Below, in pieces: positions 25,411-33,969 of a stretch of DNA of 43,218 bases; position 1 is the first letter of the stretch; each line of letters opens with the position of its first letter. Origin of the DNA: an uncultured Granulosicoccaceae bacterium (GTDB taxonomy: Bacteria > Pseudomonadota > Gammaproteobacteria > Granulosicoccales > Granulosicoccaceae); NCBI GenBank assembly GCA_937930305.1, contig CALGLE010000050.1, positions 1 through 43,218 on the forward strand, read 5' to 3'. The position numbers and the translations under genes are program-made. The notes below the pieces were generated by a model, which was not told the origin of the DNA, ran no database searches, and saw only the letters and a list, made by a program, of their open reading frames with translations.

Positions 25411-25418
25411 TATATATT
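25411..25418 (+). promoter_or_regulatory. Probable -10 element of the SRP RNA promoter
   Basis: TATATATT lies 5-6 nt upstream of the inferred first base of the SRP RNA. No -35 element with normal 16-18 bp spacing was recognised; TTGCGT at 25383 is about 22 bp away. Confidence 0.35.
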
Positions 25419-25422
25419 CAAT

Positions 25423-25534
25423 GGTGCTTCGCATCGGCATTCTCGCGACGAGAAACTGTTAACCCCGTCAGGCCCGGAAGGGAGCAGCGGCAGCAGTGGA
25501 TTCGGGTGCCGGGGCTTCGCTGGTGTGGAGCGCC
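25423..25534 (+). ncRNA. ffs: Small signal recognition particle RNA (4.5S type)
   Basis: The conserved apical core is present: GTCAGGCCCGGAAGGGAGCA at 25469-25488, followed by GCAGC and closed by GGGTGCCGGGG. The ends GGTGCTTCGCATCGGC and its 3' partner, which closes with GGAGCGCC, form a continuous pairing of about 16 bp (with G-U pairs), which sets the limits given. The length of 112 nt is close to the E. coli 4.5S RNA (114). It binds Ffh and targets membrane proteins. It lies 30 bp before dnaX; a position near dnaX is common in gammaproteobacteria. Confidence 0.93.
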
Positions 25535-25564
25535 TTCCCTCATTTTACTTAGTCGATCTGATCG

Positions 25565-27487
25565 ATGAGCTACCAAGTTCTCGCGCGAAAGTGGCGACCG
25601 CAGCAATTCCGCGACATGATCGGTCAAGAGCATGTCCTGAAAGCGCTGGTGAACGCGTTGGACACCGATCGGCTGCATCATGCCTATTTGTTCACCGGCA
25701 TGCGCGGGGTGGGCAAAACCACCATCGCAAGAATTTTCGCCAAATGTTTGAATTGTGAGCGCGCTGATGGCGTCACATCCACACCCTGCGGTGAATGTTC
25801 CACCTGCCAAGACATTGAAGCCGGTCGATTTTTCGATTTGATTGAAGTCGATGCCGCTTCACGCACGAAGGTGGATGAGACGCGCGAATTGTTGGAGAAC
25901 GTCCCTTACGCACCCACCTCTGGGCGTTACAAGGTGTACTTGATCGATGAAGTGCATATGTTCTCCAACCACAGCTTCAATGCGTTGCTAAAAACGTTAG
26001 AAGAACCGCCTGCGCATGTGAAGTTTTTATTGGCCACCACCGATCCACAAAAAGTGCCGGTCACGGTGTTATCACGCTGCTTGCAGTTTAACTTAAAGCG
26101 CATGGTGCCTTCGCACTTAGCCGATTATTTAGAAACCATTTTGAATGAAGAATCCATCACGCACGAACGCGGTGCTTTGGATTTAATCGCTCGAGCCGCC
26201 GATGGCAGTGTGCGAGATTCGTTAAGTTTGGTGGAGCAGGCGGCAGCTTACGGCGAGGGCGCTGTGAAAACCGGTGAAGTAGAGTCGATGTTAGGGCGAG
26301 TATCGGTTGCGCGATTGTTGGATGTATTAAACGCGCTGGCTGACAACGACATTGATCAGTTGTTCGCACGAATTAATGAGCTGGCGCAATACGCCCCAGA
26401 TTTCCATGAATTGTTAGGCGAATTACTCAGCCTGACTCATCGCATCGCCATGTTGCAATCGGTGCCCGGCAGCGTAGAACCCGAAGTCACCGAGCGCGAT
26501 CAATTGCAAGCGTTGGCTGATAAGGTGTCTTCAGAAGATTTACAACTGTGGTATCAAATCGGCATGCACGCAAGACGCGACATGCCTTTCGCACCCGATC
26601 CTCGTGAAGCGTTTGATATGGCCATGCTTCGCATGTTGGCGTTTGCACCACAAAGCGGTGGAACCTTTAGTAGCAATACCGATAGCAGAAATACCGAATC
26701 CAACACCGCCAGTGCTACTGCGAAAAGTCCAGCGAAACCGGCTTCAAAATCAGTGCGAAAAGAGCCCGCTGTGGTGACTGAAGCCCCCGCGGTAGAAAGC
26801 GATAGCATTCCAGCTGCTCCAACGTCGGACGCACCGCAGACCTCTCCGGCACCGGCTGCGTCTTCCATGGATCACATGGAGCAGTTAAACGCAGCTTTAG
26901 GTAGAGCACCTAAAAAAAAAGTTAACGCCCGCGCCAACGGGGCTGATGCGGTAACAAAAGCGCCTGTACCCCCTCCTGTTGAACCTGAGCTTGAGCCTGC
27001 ACCGGCACCGGGCCCAACACCGGGGCGGGATGAAGTGGTTCAGGTAGATCAACCGGCATTGCCATTCACTCATGAGCATTGGCCGGCTATTGTTCGTCGG
27101 TCGAAGCTCGATGGCTTGGCGTTACAGCTGGCCATGAATACCGCGTTGGATTCTTGGCAAAATGGCGTTTTGTTGTTGCGTTTACCGAAACCGGCCCAAC
27201 ATTTATCGAAACCCTCGGAAATTACGCAGCTGGCAAAATGCCTAAGCGCCTATTGTGGTGATACCGTGAAGGTGACGATTGACACGACGGTAGAGCCGCT
27301 GGTGACACCAGCGAGTTTGGTAGAGAAAGCGGCAAGGCAAGCGCAAGAAGATGCAGAACAATCGATTCAAAATGATCCACTGTTGGCTGAGTTGTTAAGC
27401 CGCGTGGATGGTGAAGTAACACAAAACAGTGTGCGACCCATTAAACCGCCCACACCTCTTAGCCTAGATAATGGAGAAAACTCATGA
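25565..27487 (+). CDS. dnaX: DNA polymerase III subunits tau/gamma
   Basis: This 640-residue clamp-loader ATPase has Walker A 'GMRGVGKTT' at about residues 45-53, a zinc module with cysteines between C61 and C81 ('CGECSTC'), a Walker B-like '[10 protein letters not shown]' and the SRC motif 'VLSRCLQF'. Residues 375-495 form a low-complexity Ala/Pro/Ser linker, followed by the C-terminal domain that contacts helicase and polymerase. An A9 run at codons 450-452 with a stop one codon later in the -1 frame probably yields the short gamma form. It overlaps ybaB by ATGA. Confidence 0.96.
   Translation: MSYQVLARKWRPQQFRDMIGQEHVLKALVNALDTDRLHHAYLFTGMRGVGKTTIARIFAKCLNCERADGVTSTPCGECSTCQDIEAGRFFDLIEVDAASRTKVDETRELLENVPYAPTSGRYKVYLIDEVHMFSNHSFNALLKTLEEPPAHVKFLLATTDPQKVPVTVLSRCLQFNLKRMVPSHLADYLETILNEESITHERGALDLIARAADGSVRDSLSLVEQAAAYGEGAVKTGEVESMLGRVSVARLLDVLNALADNDIDQLFARINELAQYAPDFHELLGELLSLTHRIAMLQSVPGSVEPEVTERDQLQALADKVSSEDLQLWYQIGMHARRDMPFAPDPREAFDMAMLRMLAFAPQSGGTFSSNTDSRNTESNTASATAKSPAKPASKSVRKEPAVVTEAPAVESDSIPAAPTSDAPQTSPAPAASSMDHMEQLNAALGRAPKKKVNARANGADAVTKAPVPPPVEPELEPAPAPGPTPGRDEVVQVDQPALPFTHEHWPAIVRRSKLDGLALQLAMNTALDSWQNGVLLLRLPKPAQHLSKPSEITQLAKCLSAYCGDTVKVTIDTTVEPLVTPASLVEKAARQAQEDAEQSIQNDPLLAELLSRVDGEVTQNSVRPIKPPTPLSLDNGENS
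26899..26925 (+). promoter_or_regulatory. dnaX slippery site (tau/gamma frameshift)
   Basis: Nine A residues at 26912-26920 are read as Lys-Lys-Lys in the tau frame. A -1 shift at the last Lys codon gives AGT then TAA (26923-26925), ending after one extra residue, as in E. coli dnaX. AGG at 26899-26901 lies 10 nt upstream, a spacing at which an internal Shine-Dalgarno stimulates frameshifting in E. coli. An A9 tract can also cause polymerase slippage as in Thermus. The predicted gamma would have about 453 residues. Confidence 0.75.
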
Positions 27488-27807
27488 AAGGTGCCATGGG
27501 CAACTTAATGAAACAAGCGCAGCAGATGCAAGAAGACATGCAAAAAGCGCAAGCCGAAATTGCTGCCATGGAAATTCAAGGGCAGTCTGGTGGTGGCTTA
27601 GTTAAGGTCACGATGACCGGATCACATGAATGTCGTCGAGTGGAAATTGATGATTCTTTAGTGGGTGATGATAAAGATATGTTGGAAGATTTGGTGGCCG
27701 CGGCCATTAATGATGCTTCACACAAAGTGGCCGCCACAACTAAAGAGAAAATGGGTGGGCTGACCGCCGGCATGAATTTGCCGGGCGGTATGAAGTTACC
27801 GTTCTAA
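27484..27807 (+). CDS. ybaB: YbaB/EbfC nucleoid-associated protein
   Basis: This 107-residue DNA-binding protein has an N-terminal coiled helix ('[25 protein letters not shown]') and the conserved core '[12 protein letters not shown]', '[16 protein letters not shown]' and a Met/Gly-rich C-terminus. It overlaps dnaX (ATGA) and precedes recR, the standard dnaX-ybaB-recR arrangement. The length is normal. Confidence 0.96.
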   Translation: MKGAMGNLMKQAQQMQEDMQKAQAEIAAMEIQGQSGGGLVKVTMTGSHECRRVEIDDSLVGDDKDMLEDLVAAAINDASHKVAATTKEKMGGLTAGMNLPGGMKLPF

Positions 27808-27822
27808 TAAAAGGCTAAAGCC

Positions 27823-28419
27823 ATGAGCAGTGCGCTACTGGATGAATTGATTGAAGGCTTTCGCTGCTTACCCGGCGTGGGGCCAAAATCTGCACAGCGT
27901 ATGGCGCTGCATTTGTTGCAACGAGATAGAAACGGTGCAAAGCGTTTAGGTGAATTGCTGATTGAAGCCATGGACACGGTAAACCCCTGCACGCAATGTC
28001 GTGTGTTCACTGAAAGTGAACTGTGTCAGTGGTGTTCCGATGAGGCGCGAAATTCTGCGCACGTGTGCGTGGTGGAAAACCCGGCAGATGTTCTTGCCAT
28101 TGATAAAGCCGCCGACTTTAGTGGGCGCTTTTTCTTATTGTTAGGTCACTTATCACCTTTAGATGGTGTGGGCCCCAAAGACCTCGGCTTGGATTTGTTA
28201 GAAACTCAATTGTCGAGCGGCTCGATTGAAGAGCTTACCCTAGCTATTAACCCCACATTAGAAGGCCAAGTCACCTCTCGCTACATCATTGATTTAGCGA
28301 ACAAGTACGACATACCAGTATTGCAAATTGCCCGAGGAGTGCCCCTGGGCAGTGAACTTGAATTTGCTGACAGCACAACCTTGTCGGTCGCCTTTGCGGA
28401 GCGATCCCGTTTGAATTGA
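27823..28419 (+). CDS. recR: Recombination mediator RecR
   Basis: This 198-residue protein has a helix-hairpin-helix 'LPGVGPKSAQRMALHLL', a zinc finger with four Cys ('CTQCRVFTESELCQWC') and a Toprim domain ('VCVVENPADVLAID'). The C-terminal Walker-B-like segment 'IARGVPLGSELEFAD' is intact. It acts with RecO and RecF to load RecA at gaps. It follows ybaB by 15 bp. Confidence 0.97.
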   Translation: MSSALLDELIEGFRCLPGVGPKSAQRMALHLLQRDRNGAKRLGELLIEAMDTVNPCTQCRVFTESELCQWCSDEARNSAHVCVVENPADVLAIDKAADFSGRFFLLLGHLSPLDGVGPKDLGLDLLETQLSSGSIEELTLAINPTLEGQVTSRYIIDLANKYDIPVLQIARGVPLGSELEFADSTTLSVAFAERSRLN

Positions 28420-28429
28420 GTAGAGAAAC

Positions 28430-29164
28430 ATGTCAGAACAACAAGCAACGCTGTACAGAATGGTGATGCCAGATCATCGCTGCCCCTTTGGTTTAAAAGC
28501 AAAAGATTTGTTAGAACGGCATGGCTACACCGTCGATGATCGGCATCTGACCACCCGTGATGAGGTGGATGCGTTCAAAGCGGAACACGATGTAAAAACA
28601 ACGCCACAAATCTTTATCGGCGAAGAACGAATCGGCGGCTTTGATGACATCAGTGCCAAATTGGGGGAAGCCACACCCAGCGACAGTGACGTGTCCTACA
28701 CGCCAGTGATTGCTTTATTTTCTGTTGCCGCAGCTCTTGCGCTTGGCGTGTCATGGTTGGTAAACGGATCCTTTTTCTCGTGGCAACTTATCGGATGGTT
28801 TATCTCCATCTCCATGGTGTTGTTGGGTTTGCAAAAACTGCAAGACTTAGACAAGTTCGCCACCATGTTTTTAAACTACGATCTACTGGCTCAAAAATGG
28901 TTGCGCTACGGCTACGTTTATCCATTCATAGAAACCGGCGCTGGGTTGCTGATGTTGATGGGCATTCTGACCAAATTAGCCGCACCGATCATGTTGGTCG
29001 CCGCCGGCATTGGCGCAGTTAGTGTGATTAAAGCGGTGTACATCGAAAAACGCGACATTAAATGCGCCTGTTTGGGGGACAGCCGAGTTCCTTTGGGGTT
29101 TGTTTCGTTGGTTGAGAATTTGATGATGATCGGGATGGCTTTATGGGTTTTGTTGGTTACTTGA
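28430..29164 (+). CDS. Glutaredoxin fused to a MauE/DoxX-type membrane domain
   Basis: This is a 244-residue protein. Residues 1-80 are a glutaredoxin fold with a single active-site cysteine ('HRCPFGLKAKDLL', CPFG) and the cis-Pro segment 'VKTTPQIFIGEERIGGFDDI'. Residues 90-244 form four membrane helices with a Cys pair near the end ('KCACLGDSRVPLGFVSLVENLMM'), as in MauE-like redox membrane proteins. It probably moves electrons or disulfides at the inner membrane. It follows recR by 10 bp and is likely cotranscribed; the functional tie to recombination is not evident. Confidence 0.85.
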   Translation: MSEQQATLYRMVMPDHRCPFGLKAKDLLERHGYTVDDRHLTTRDEVDAFKAEHDVKTTPQIFIGEERIGGFDDISAKLGEATPSDSDVSYTPVIALFSVAAALALGVSWLVNGSFFSWQLIGWFISISMVLLGLQKLQDLDKFATMFLNYDLLAQKWLRYGYVYPFIETGAGLLMLMGILTKLAAPIMLVAAGIGAVSVIKAVYIEKRDIKCACLGDSRVPLGFVSLVENLMMIGMALWVLLVT

Positions 29165-29277
29165 ACCTCTTTCGCATGTGGGGTGGGGCTTTGGGGTTCT
29201 CTGGACCAGGCAGGGTTTTGTGTGCGTTGTAGTGGGTAGGTCAGTGATCTCTTGTTTCCAATGATGCGTGTGTTCCG

Positions 29278-30780
29278 ATGAAATACCGAATTTATTTTCG
29301 AAAAGAATGGTTGGCTTTTTGGCTGATGTTAATGGGGGTTATATTTCCGGTATTGGTATTGGCGGATTCTGACTCTGGCTATGAGCAAACATTGGACGAG
29401 ACTGTGCAGGTGTTGCAAGAGGTTCGTGAGGAACGTGAAGAATTTGTTGTGTATGGCATTTTAAACCCACCTAAGGGTATGGATCGGTACGCGTTTGAGA
29501 ATCGTGTTTTGCAAAGTATCGAGCACAAAGACTTTGACCGATTGAAAGAATTATTGCGTACGCACCAGTTTGTGGTGAATACGCAGAATTCATTTTTAGC
29601 AGGGGTGTATCTGCATCCTTATCAAGTGAAAAATTCTGCTTTTCACACGGTTAACGCTATTTTCGATAAAAACCATGAGGCGTTGAAGGCTGTCATTGAC
29701 AGCGATGATGGTTCGTTAAATGAGTCTGTTTTTAGTGGAGAGGTTTTTGGTGAAACGCCGTTAAAGGTCGCCATTCAACAATCCGACAATGAAGCGGTGC
29801 GTCAATTACTAGAAGCGGGTGTGGATGTGAATGCCACAGGCGCTAGCAATAAAAATTCTCCTGCAATGGTGGCGTTTTTATTAGAGAACGATGCGGTGTT
29901 GGAGATGTTAATTGACAACGGTGTGGATGGGAACACGCGGTTGCGGTTTCCCTTCAGTAGTTTAACGATTCTCGCCAAAATGGCATCGCTGGGAAATGAG
30001 GCATTAGTGCAGAAGCTACTGGATAACGGGGCTGATCCGGATATGGTTGATATATGGGGTTGGACGCCGTTAATGGAGGCGGTGCATGGGCAGCATGCTG
30101 GGACGGTAAAATTGTTGTTGCCGGTCTCTAATCCTTTGGTGGTGTCCAGTCGCGCTATAACAGAGGCTGCGGTTGAAAAGCAGTTTGATCGGCAGTACCC
30201 CATTTGTAATGCCTTGTATGTGGCTGAACAAATTGAAGGGTCGGTAGGACAAGAAATTTTAGCGTTGTTGCAGGCCAGAGTAGAGGAGTTGGGGGATTCC
30301 CCCGAGAAACACTTGCTGCAATTGGAAGCACATTTTGGTGAATTTCAAGCAGCACGTAATCGGGGTGATGTCGCGTCTGCAGAACAGGCGATCGATGCCG
30401 GATTAGCCATCTTAGAAAACTATGACATTACGCCCGAATCCGATGGGGACTTGGCCTTATATGCCATCAATTTGCTGCTACATAAACATGAAAATGCCCT
30501 GATCACGGGAGTCGATTTTTCCGCTGAACACCGAGCTGAGGCCGAACGGCTTTGGTCTATAGGAAGTCATACAAAAAAATCGCACGACATGTTAGATCTG
30601 ATGGCATTGGCTGTGAAAGAAGCGCCAGAGCCTCATTTTAACGCTTGGAAAAAAGAGCACGGGGCTCCGAATCGTCGGGATTGGTCAACGGAGCTGTTTC
30701 TGGATTGGATTGAGGTTCAAATGGATGTTGAATCACAGAACCGATTGTTTAATGCGCTCGATTTTTTCGTACTTAACTGA
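29278..30780 (+). CDS. Exported ankyrin-repeat protein
   Basis: This 500-residue protein has an N-terminal hydrophobic signal ('WLAFWLMLMGVIFPVLVLAD'). About four ankyrin repeats cover residues 155-280 ('ETPLKVAIQQSDNEAVRQLLEAGVDVN', 'LVQKLLDNGADPDMVDIWGWTPLMEAVHGQHAGTVKLLL'). The C-terminal half is helical with no recognised domain. It is periplasmic or membrane-anchored. It ends 7 bp before the next exported protein gene, so the two probably act together. The partner bound by the repeats is unknown. Confidence 0.78.
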   Translation: MKYRIYFRKEWLAFWLMLMGVIFPVLVLADSDSGYEQTLDETVQVLQEVREEREEFVVYGILNPPKGMDRYAFENRVLQSIEHKDFDRLKELLRTHQFVVNTQNSFLAGVYLHPYQVKNSAFHTVNAIFDKNHEALKAVIDSDDGSLNESVFSGEVFGETPLKVAIQQSDNEAVRQLLEAGVDVNATGASNKNSPAMVAFLLENDAVLEMLIDNGVDGNTRLRFPFSSLTILAKMASLGNEALVQKLLDNGADPDMVDIWGWTPLMEAVHGQHAGTVKLLLPVSNPLVVSSRAITEAAVEKQFDRQYPICNALYVAEQIEGSVGQEILALLQARVEELGDSPEKHLLQLEAHFGEFQAARNRGDVASAEQAIDAGLAILENYDITPESDGDLALYAINLLLHKHENALITGVDFSAEHRAEAERLWSIGSHTKKSHDMLDLMALAVKEAPEPHFNAWKKEHGAPNRRDWSTELFLDWIEVQMDVESQNRLFNALDFFVLN

Positions 30781-30787
30781 ACGGTTC

Positions 30788-31699
30788 ATGATGAATATTC
30801 AAACTGTACTAACGAGCTCCCTGTTGCTGCTAACTGCCGTTGCCTCAACGTCACACGCAGAAATTGGTGAAGTCACTGTCAATGGCAAGCCGATTCCGCA
30901 GATTCTGTTTTTGGGCTATACCAAACAACGCATGTTGTCGAAAGATGTTTGCTCACCTACCTCCGATGCAAGGATTCGTGACGGTGTTTTACGCCAAGCC
31001 ATTCGAAAGTTCGGTGCTGAAGATAATAATTTAAAGCCGGATGAGGATGATTTGGAAAGAGTGGCGTTAAAAAAACAAGAACGGGACTATCTGAAAGACG
31101 GTGGTGGCCAGATTGATTTGGCCATCGCTGAATATATGCTGTTTGAATCGGAAACAAGCAGCTATTCACATCATTACCACGTCGGCCCCACGCATGATCA
31201 AATTCTGGATGAATATAAGAAGCGGATAAAGGCGGGCGATCCGAAATTCACGAACGTGAAAATTGTTCGCTATACGCCGATGGAGTTTCGAACGGCGGCC
31301 GATGCAGACACTGCGACTAAACTACTAGAAACCGGCACAGCCGTCTCTGACATCGAAGCGAAATACGATAATGGTTACTTCTCCACGCACTTAGCGGAAT
31401 TTTGGTCGCTGTTGCATGAGGTGGATCAATACACGGGCGATGGCATAGGTTTAAAGACGGGATCCATTTATCGACAAGACGATATAAACCTCATTTATTT
31501 TGACGAGGTTAAACACCGCACTCGCATTTACCCATTCACAAGCTATCAAAATTGGGATGACTACGCCTATAAAGAAATAAAGTGGGATCTGTCTAGGCAA
31601 CTGCAATTTGAGCGAGATGTTGCCTTGTGGAATGCGGCCGATGTTCGTGAGGATGGCGAGCCGATAAAGCTCAGCGCGAATTATCCGAGTTGTCCTTGA
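30788..31699 (+). CDS. Exported parvulin-like (PpiC/SurA) protein, divergent
   Basis: This 303-residue protein has a clear signal peptide ('VLTSSLLLLTAVASTSHA'). The layout resembles a SurA-type foldase: an N-terminal helical region, then residues 135-235 ('THDQILDEYKKRIK', 'DADTATKLLETG', 'LKTGSIYRQDDINLIYFDEVKHRTRIYPF') that follow the parvulin pattern, then a closing helix. The usual His and Gly landmarks of active parvulins are weak, so it may be a chaperone without isomerase activity. The start at ATG 30788 (or 30791) removes an upstream extension into the ankyrin gene. Confidence 0.6.
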   Translation: MMNIQTVLTSSLLLLTAVASTSHAEIGEVTVNGKPIPQILFLGYTKQRMLSKDVCSPTSDARIRDGVLRQAIRKFGAEDNNLKPDEDDLERVALKKQERDYLKDGGGQIDLAIAEYMLFESETSSYSHHYHVGPTHDQILDEYKKRIKAGDPKFTNVKIVRYTPMEFRTAADADTATKLLETGTAVSDIEAKYDNGYFSTHLAEFWSLLHEVDQYTGDGIGLKTGSIYRQDDINLIYFDEVKHRTRIYPFTSYQNWDDYAYKEIKWDLSRQLQFERDVALWNAADVREDGEPIKLSANYPSCP

Positions 31700-31707
31700 G
31701 TTAATTC

Positions 31708-31733
31708 AAAAAACACCCCCGCGGCGGTGTTTT
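31708..31733. terminator. Bidirectional terminator
   Basis: AAAACACC and GGTGTTTT form an 8-bp stem around a GC-rich centre with one mismatch, between the parvulin-like gene and the convergent phzF. The A/T-rich outer stem supplies U-runs in both directions. Its left part (AAAACACCCCCGCGG) recurs in the palindrome at 32843-32872. Confidence 0.8.
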
Positions 31734-31755
31734 GCAGCTAGGCCTGTGGATGACT

Positions 31756-32556
31756 TTAAAAATTGATTTCGCCGACTAAATAGTCGACAGCATGGCCTGC
31801 TAATAGCACGCGATCGTTATTGTCCAACGTACATGCTAGATCCCCACCTCGGCGGGATATCTGACGCGCACGCAGGCTTTTTTTGTCTAGTCTTTGTGAC
31901 CAATAGGGAGTTAACAAGCAATGCGCAGATCCTGTTACCGGATCTTCGTCTATGCCGAAATTTGGCGCAAAATATCTGGACACAAAATCATATGAAGCAC
32001 CCGGTGCGGTAACAATCACACCGCGGCTGTCCAAGTTACTGAATTTCGAAAAATCAGGCTTTAAAGCAGCAATACTGTCTTCAGAATCGAATACAGCGAC
32101 ATAGTCAATCTGGTCGGGAGAGTAGCGCCCAAACAAAACTGTTTCAGGCATAGCGCCAAGCGCTTCGCCGACGGCGTTTTTGGAATCACATTCCACTATG
32201 GGGATAGCAGGAAAGGACATGGACAAAGAACCATCCTCAAGCCGCTCTACACACAGTTCTCCTGATTGACGAGTGTTAAACACCATGGGGTTGGTTAAGC
32301 AGCCTTGATGTTTAACCAACACATGAGCTGCTGCAAGAGTGGCGTGTCCACACAACGCTACTTCGGCAGTCGGGGTGAACCACCGTATTTCCCAGCATTC
32401 ATCATTTGGGACGATAAACGCAGTTTCAGCCAGGTTATTTTCAGCGGCAATGGCTTGCATGTCACTGTCATCAATCCAGTGATCTAAAGGTACAACAGCC
32501 GCGGGATTGCCTGCGAAAACACGAGTTGTGAATGCATCAATTTGGTATATTTTCAC
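31756..32556 (-). CDS. PhzF family isomerase/epimerase-like protein
   Basis: This 266-residue protein matches the PhzF fold throughout: 'YQIDAFTTRVFAGNPAAVVPL' at the N-terminus, the catalytic Glu in 'NNLAETAFIVP', 'IRWFTPTAEVALCGHATLAAAHVL' and 'DEDPVTGSAHCLLTPYW'. The family includes trans-2,3-dihydro-3-hydroxyanthranilate isomerase and many members of unknown substrate. No phenazine genes are nearby, so a general metabolic role is likely. It stands alone on the minus strand. Confidence 0.9.
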   Translation of the reverse strand: MKIYQIDAFTTRVFAGNPAAVVPLDHWIDDSDMQAIAAENNLAETAFIVPNDECWEIRWFTPTAEVALCGHATLAAAHVLVKHQGCLTNPMVFNTRQSGELCVERLEDGSLSMSFPAIPIVECDSKNAVGEALGAMPETVLFGRYSPDQIDYVAVFDSEDSIAALKPDFSKFSNLDSRGVIVTAPGASYDFVSRYFAPNFGIDEDPVTGSAHCLLTPYWSQRLDKKSLRARQISRRGGDLACTLDNNDRVLLAGHAVDYLVGEINF

Positions 32557-32842
32557 TTCGAATCTCTTTATGGGCTCTGACCATCCAGACGTTACTTTAC
32601 GTATCCGACACCTACTAGCACCAGCTCTAGAATGAGCAGCGAACCAAGCACTTCGAAATCAGTGGGTTGAATGTATATCAGCAAGGTTCGGTGATTACTT
32701 TGTTTGGCCGGAAGACCTGAAACTAAAGTAGCACTTTGCAATAGTTAAGATGTCTGTGATTACTAGATTTGTGCTCGGGATGAAATGTAATCAAAGCAGC
32801 TTGGGATCAATATCTACATATGTGCGAATGGAAATTTTTGTT
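32557..32842. other. Gene-free region upstream of phzF
   Basis: No coding region with plausible composition is seen on either strand. The region is fairly AT-rich and should contain the phzF promoter. I found no clear repeat or RNA structure before the palindrome that starts at 32843. Confidence 0.5.
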
Positions 32843-32872
32843 GCGAAAACACCCCCGCGGGGGTGTTTTCGC
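32843..32872. terminator. Perfect 30-bp palindrome, terminator of the phyH gene
   Basis: The sequence is exactly self-complementary: GCGAAAACACCCCCG followed by its reverse complement. It lies 33 bp beyond the phyH stop codon and ends in a T run on either strand. It shares AAAACACCCCCGCGG with the terminator at 31708-31733. Confidence 0.8.
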
Positions 32873-32904
32873 CAGCCGTGCATTAGCTGTGCACAAACGG
32901 CGCG

Positions 32905-33912
32905 TTAAGCACACACCTCAGCTTCACCTTCCCAGCGATGAATTTTCACCGGCGTATCATCGGCCAGCGTTGCACGAGCGTCTTCCCACATTTGTCGCCA
33001 GGTGTGGGCTGAGCGCATTTCAGTTTCGGGTGCCGATCGGCTACGGGCGATGAACGAGGGGAAGAACTCCCTGCCGGTTGAGTCGCCGGTGACGTTATAA
33101 CGAAGATCGAAGCTCCAGCGAATGGCTTCCGAGTGGTTGCTCAAAGAACCATGAATGGTGTGCGGATGAAACAACACAGCGCCACCTGCGGGAACCGGTA
33201 ACGCAACGGCATCGCTATCGTTAAATTCGCTGGTTGGAATGTGCAACTGACCAGACGCTGGGCAATGCGGCAACATCGGATTTTTATGGCTACCGGGAAT
33301 GACTTGTAAGCATCCGTTGTGTTCGGTGGCCTCGGTAACCGCTACCCATACGGTTACCATGCGAGAATCGTCTGCTTCTTCCAATGTGACGCCGCGATCT
33401 TGGTGCCAATCGGTGGCCACAATGTGGGGCCTGACTTCAGCGCCCATGAGGGATTTGAGTGGCGGTTTTACTCGCACATGCTGGATGGGGTTGGAGGTGA
33501 GTTCGGGGCCAATCAAACTCTCAACCGCGTCCAACAAGGGCGCATGCGTCAGTAAGTCGAAAACGGCAGGGCCTGCGTGAAATGGGGTGTGTGCTTGGAT
33601 GGCACCCGGCGGCAATGAGATGTCGAGCGGTTGAAAATAGTCAATACCGGCGTCAACGGCCGCCATGATCATTTGACTAAAATCACCGCTGGCGGCTGCC
33701 AAGGGCATGCGTTTTTCGTGCGACCATCGCCGGCACAAGGTGCGCAGCCGGTCGGTGTACTCGGCTTTCAGTGGTTCCAGCACCTGATCAATGGAGATCA
33801 GTTCGTCTACAACCAGGTAGCCATTCCGTTCAAAGTCGTCAATTTGCTGTTGTGCCAGCATTTGAATGTACTCCGTTTGGTATGGGCCAATTTTTGGCTC
33901 AACCGACGACAA
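32905..33912 (-). CDS. Phytanoyl-CoA dioxygenase (PhyH) family protein
   Basis: This is a 335-residue Fe(II)/2-oxoglutarate-dependent dioxygenase. The metal ligands are in 'DWHQDRG' (H-x-D) and in 'FHPHTIHGSLSNHSEAIRWSFDLRY' (distal His and the Arg that binds 2-oxoglutarate). The N-terminal 'DFERNGYLVVDELIS' is typical. Family members hydroxylate lipids, amino acids and secondary metabolites; the substrate here cannot be told. It is divergent from the PhnP-like hydrolase gene with 57 bp between them. Confidence 0.9.
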   Translation of the reverse strand: MSSVEPKIGPYQTEYIQMLAQQQIDDFERNGYLVVDELISIDQVLEPLKAEYTDRLRTLCRRWSHEKRMPLAAASGDFSQMIMAAVDAGIDYFQPLDISLPPGAIQAHTPFHAGPAVFDLLTHAPLLDAVESLIGPELTSNPIQHVRVKPPLKSLMGAEVRPHIVATDWHQDRGVTLEEADDSRMVTVWVAVTEATEHNGCLQVIPGSHKNPMLPHCPASGQLHIPTSEFNDSDAVALPVPAGGAVLFHPHTIHGSLSNHSEAIRWSFDLRYNVTGDSTGREFFPSFIARSRSAPETEMRSAHTWRQMWEDARATLADDTPVKIHRWEGEAEVCA

Positions 33913-33969
33913 TAACTTATGCTGGCATTTTTCGCCACCCTGGGCGTTCCATTGTTAGAATAGCGGGCT

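Noticed and set aside
31756..32556. Part of a phenazine biosynthesis cluster
   Set aside because: Only a PhzF-family protein is present; no other phz genes occur near, and the family is widespread.
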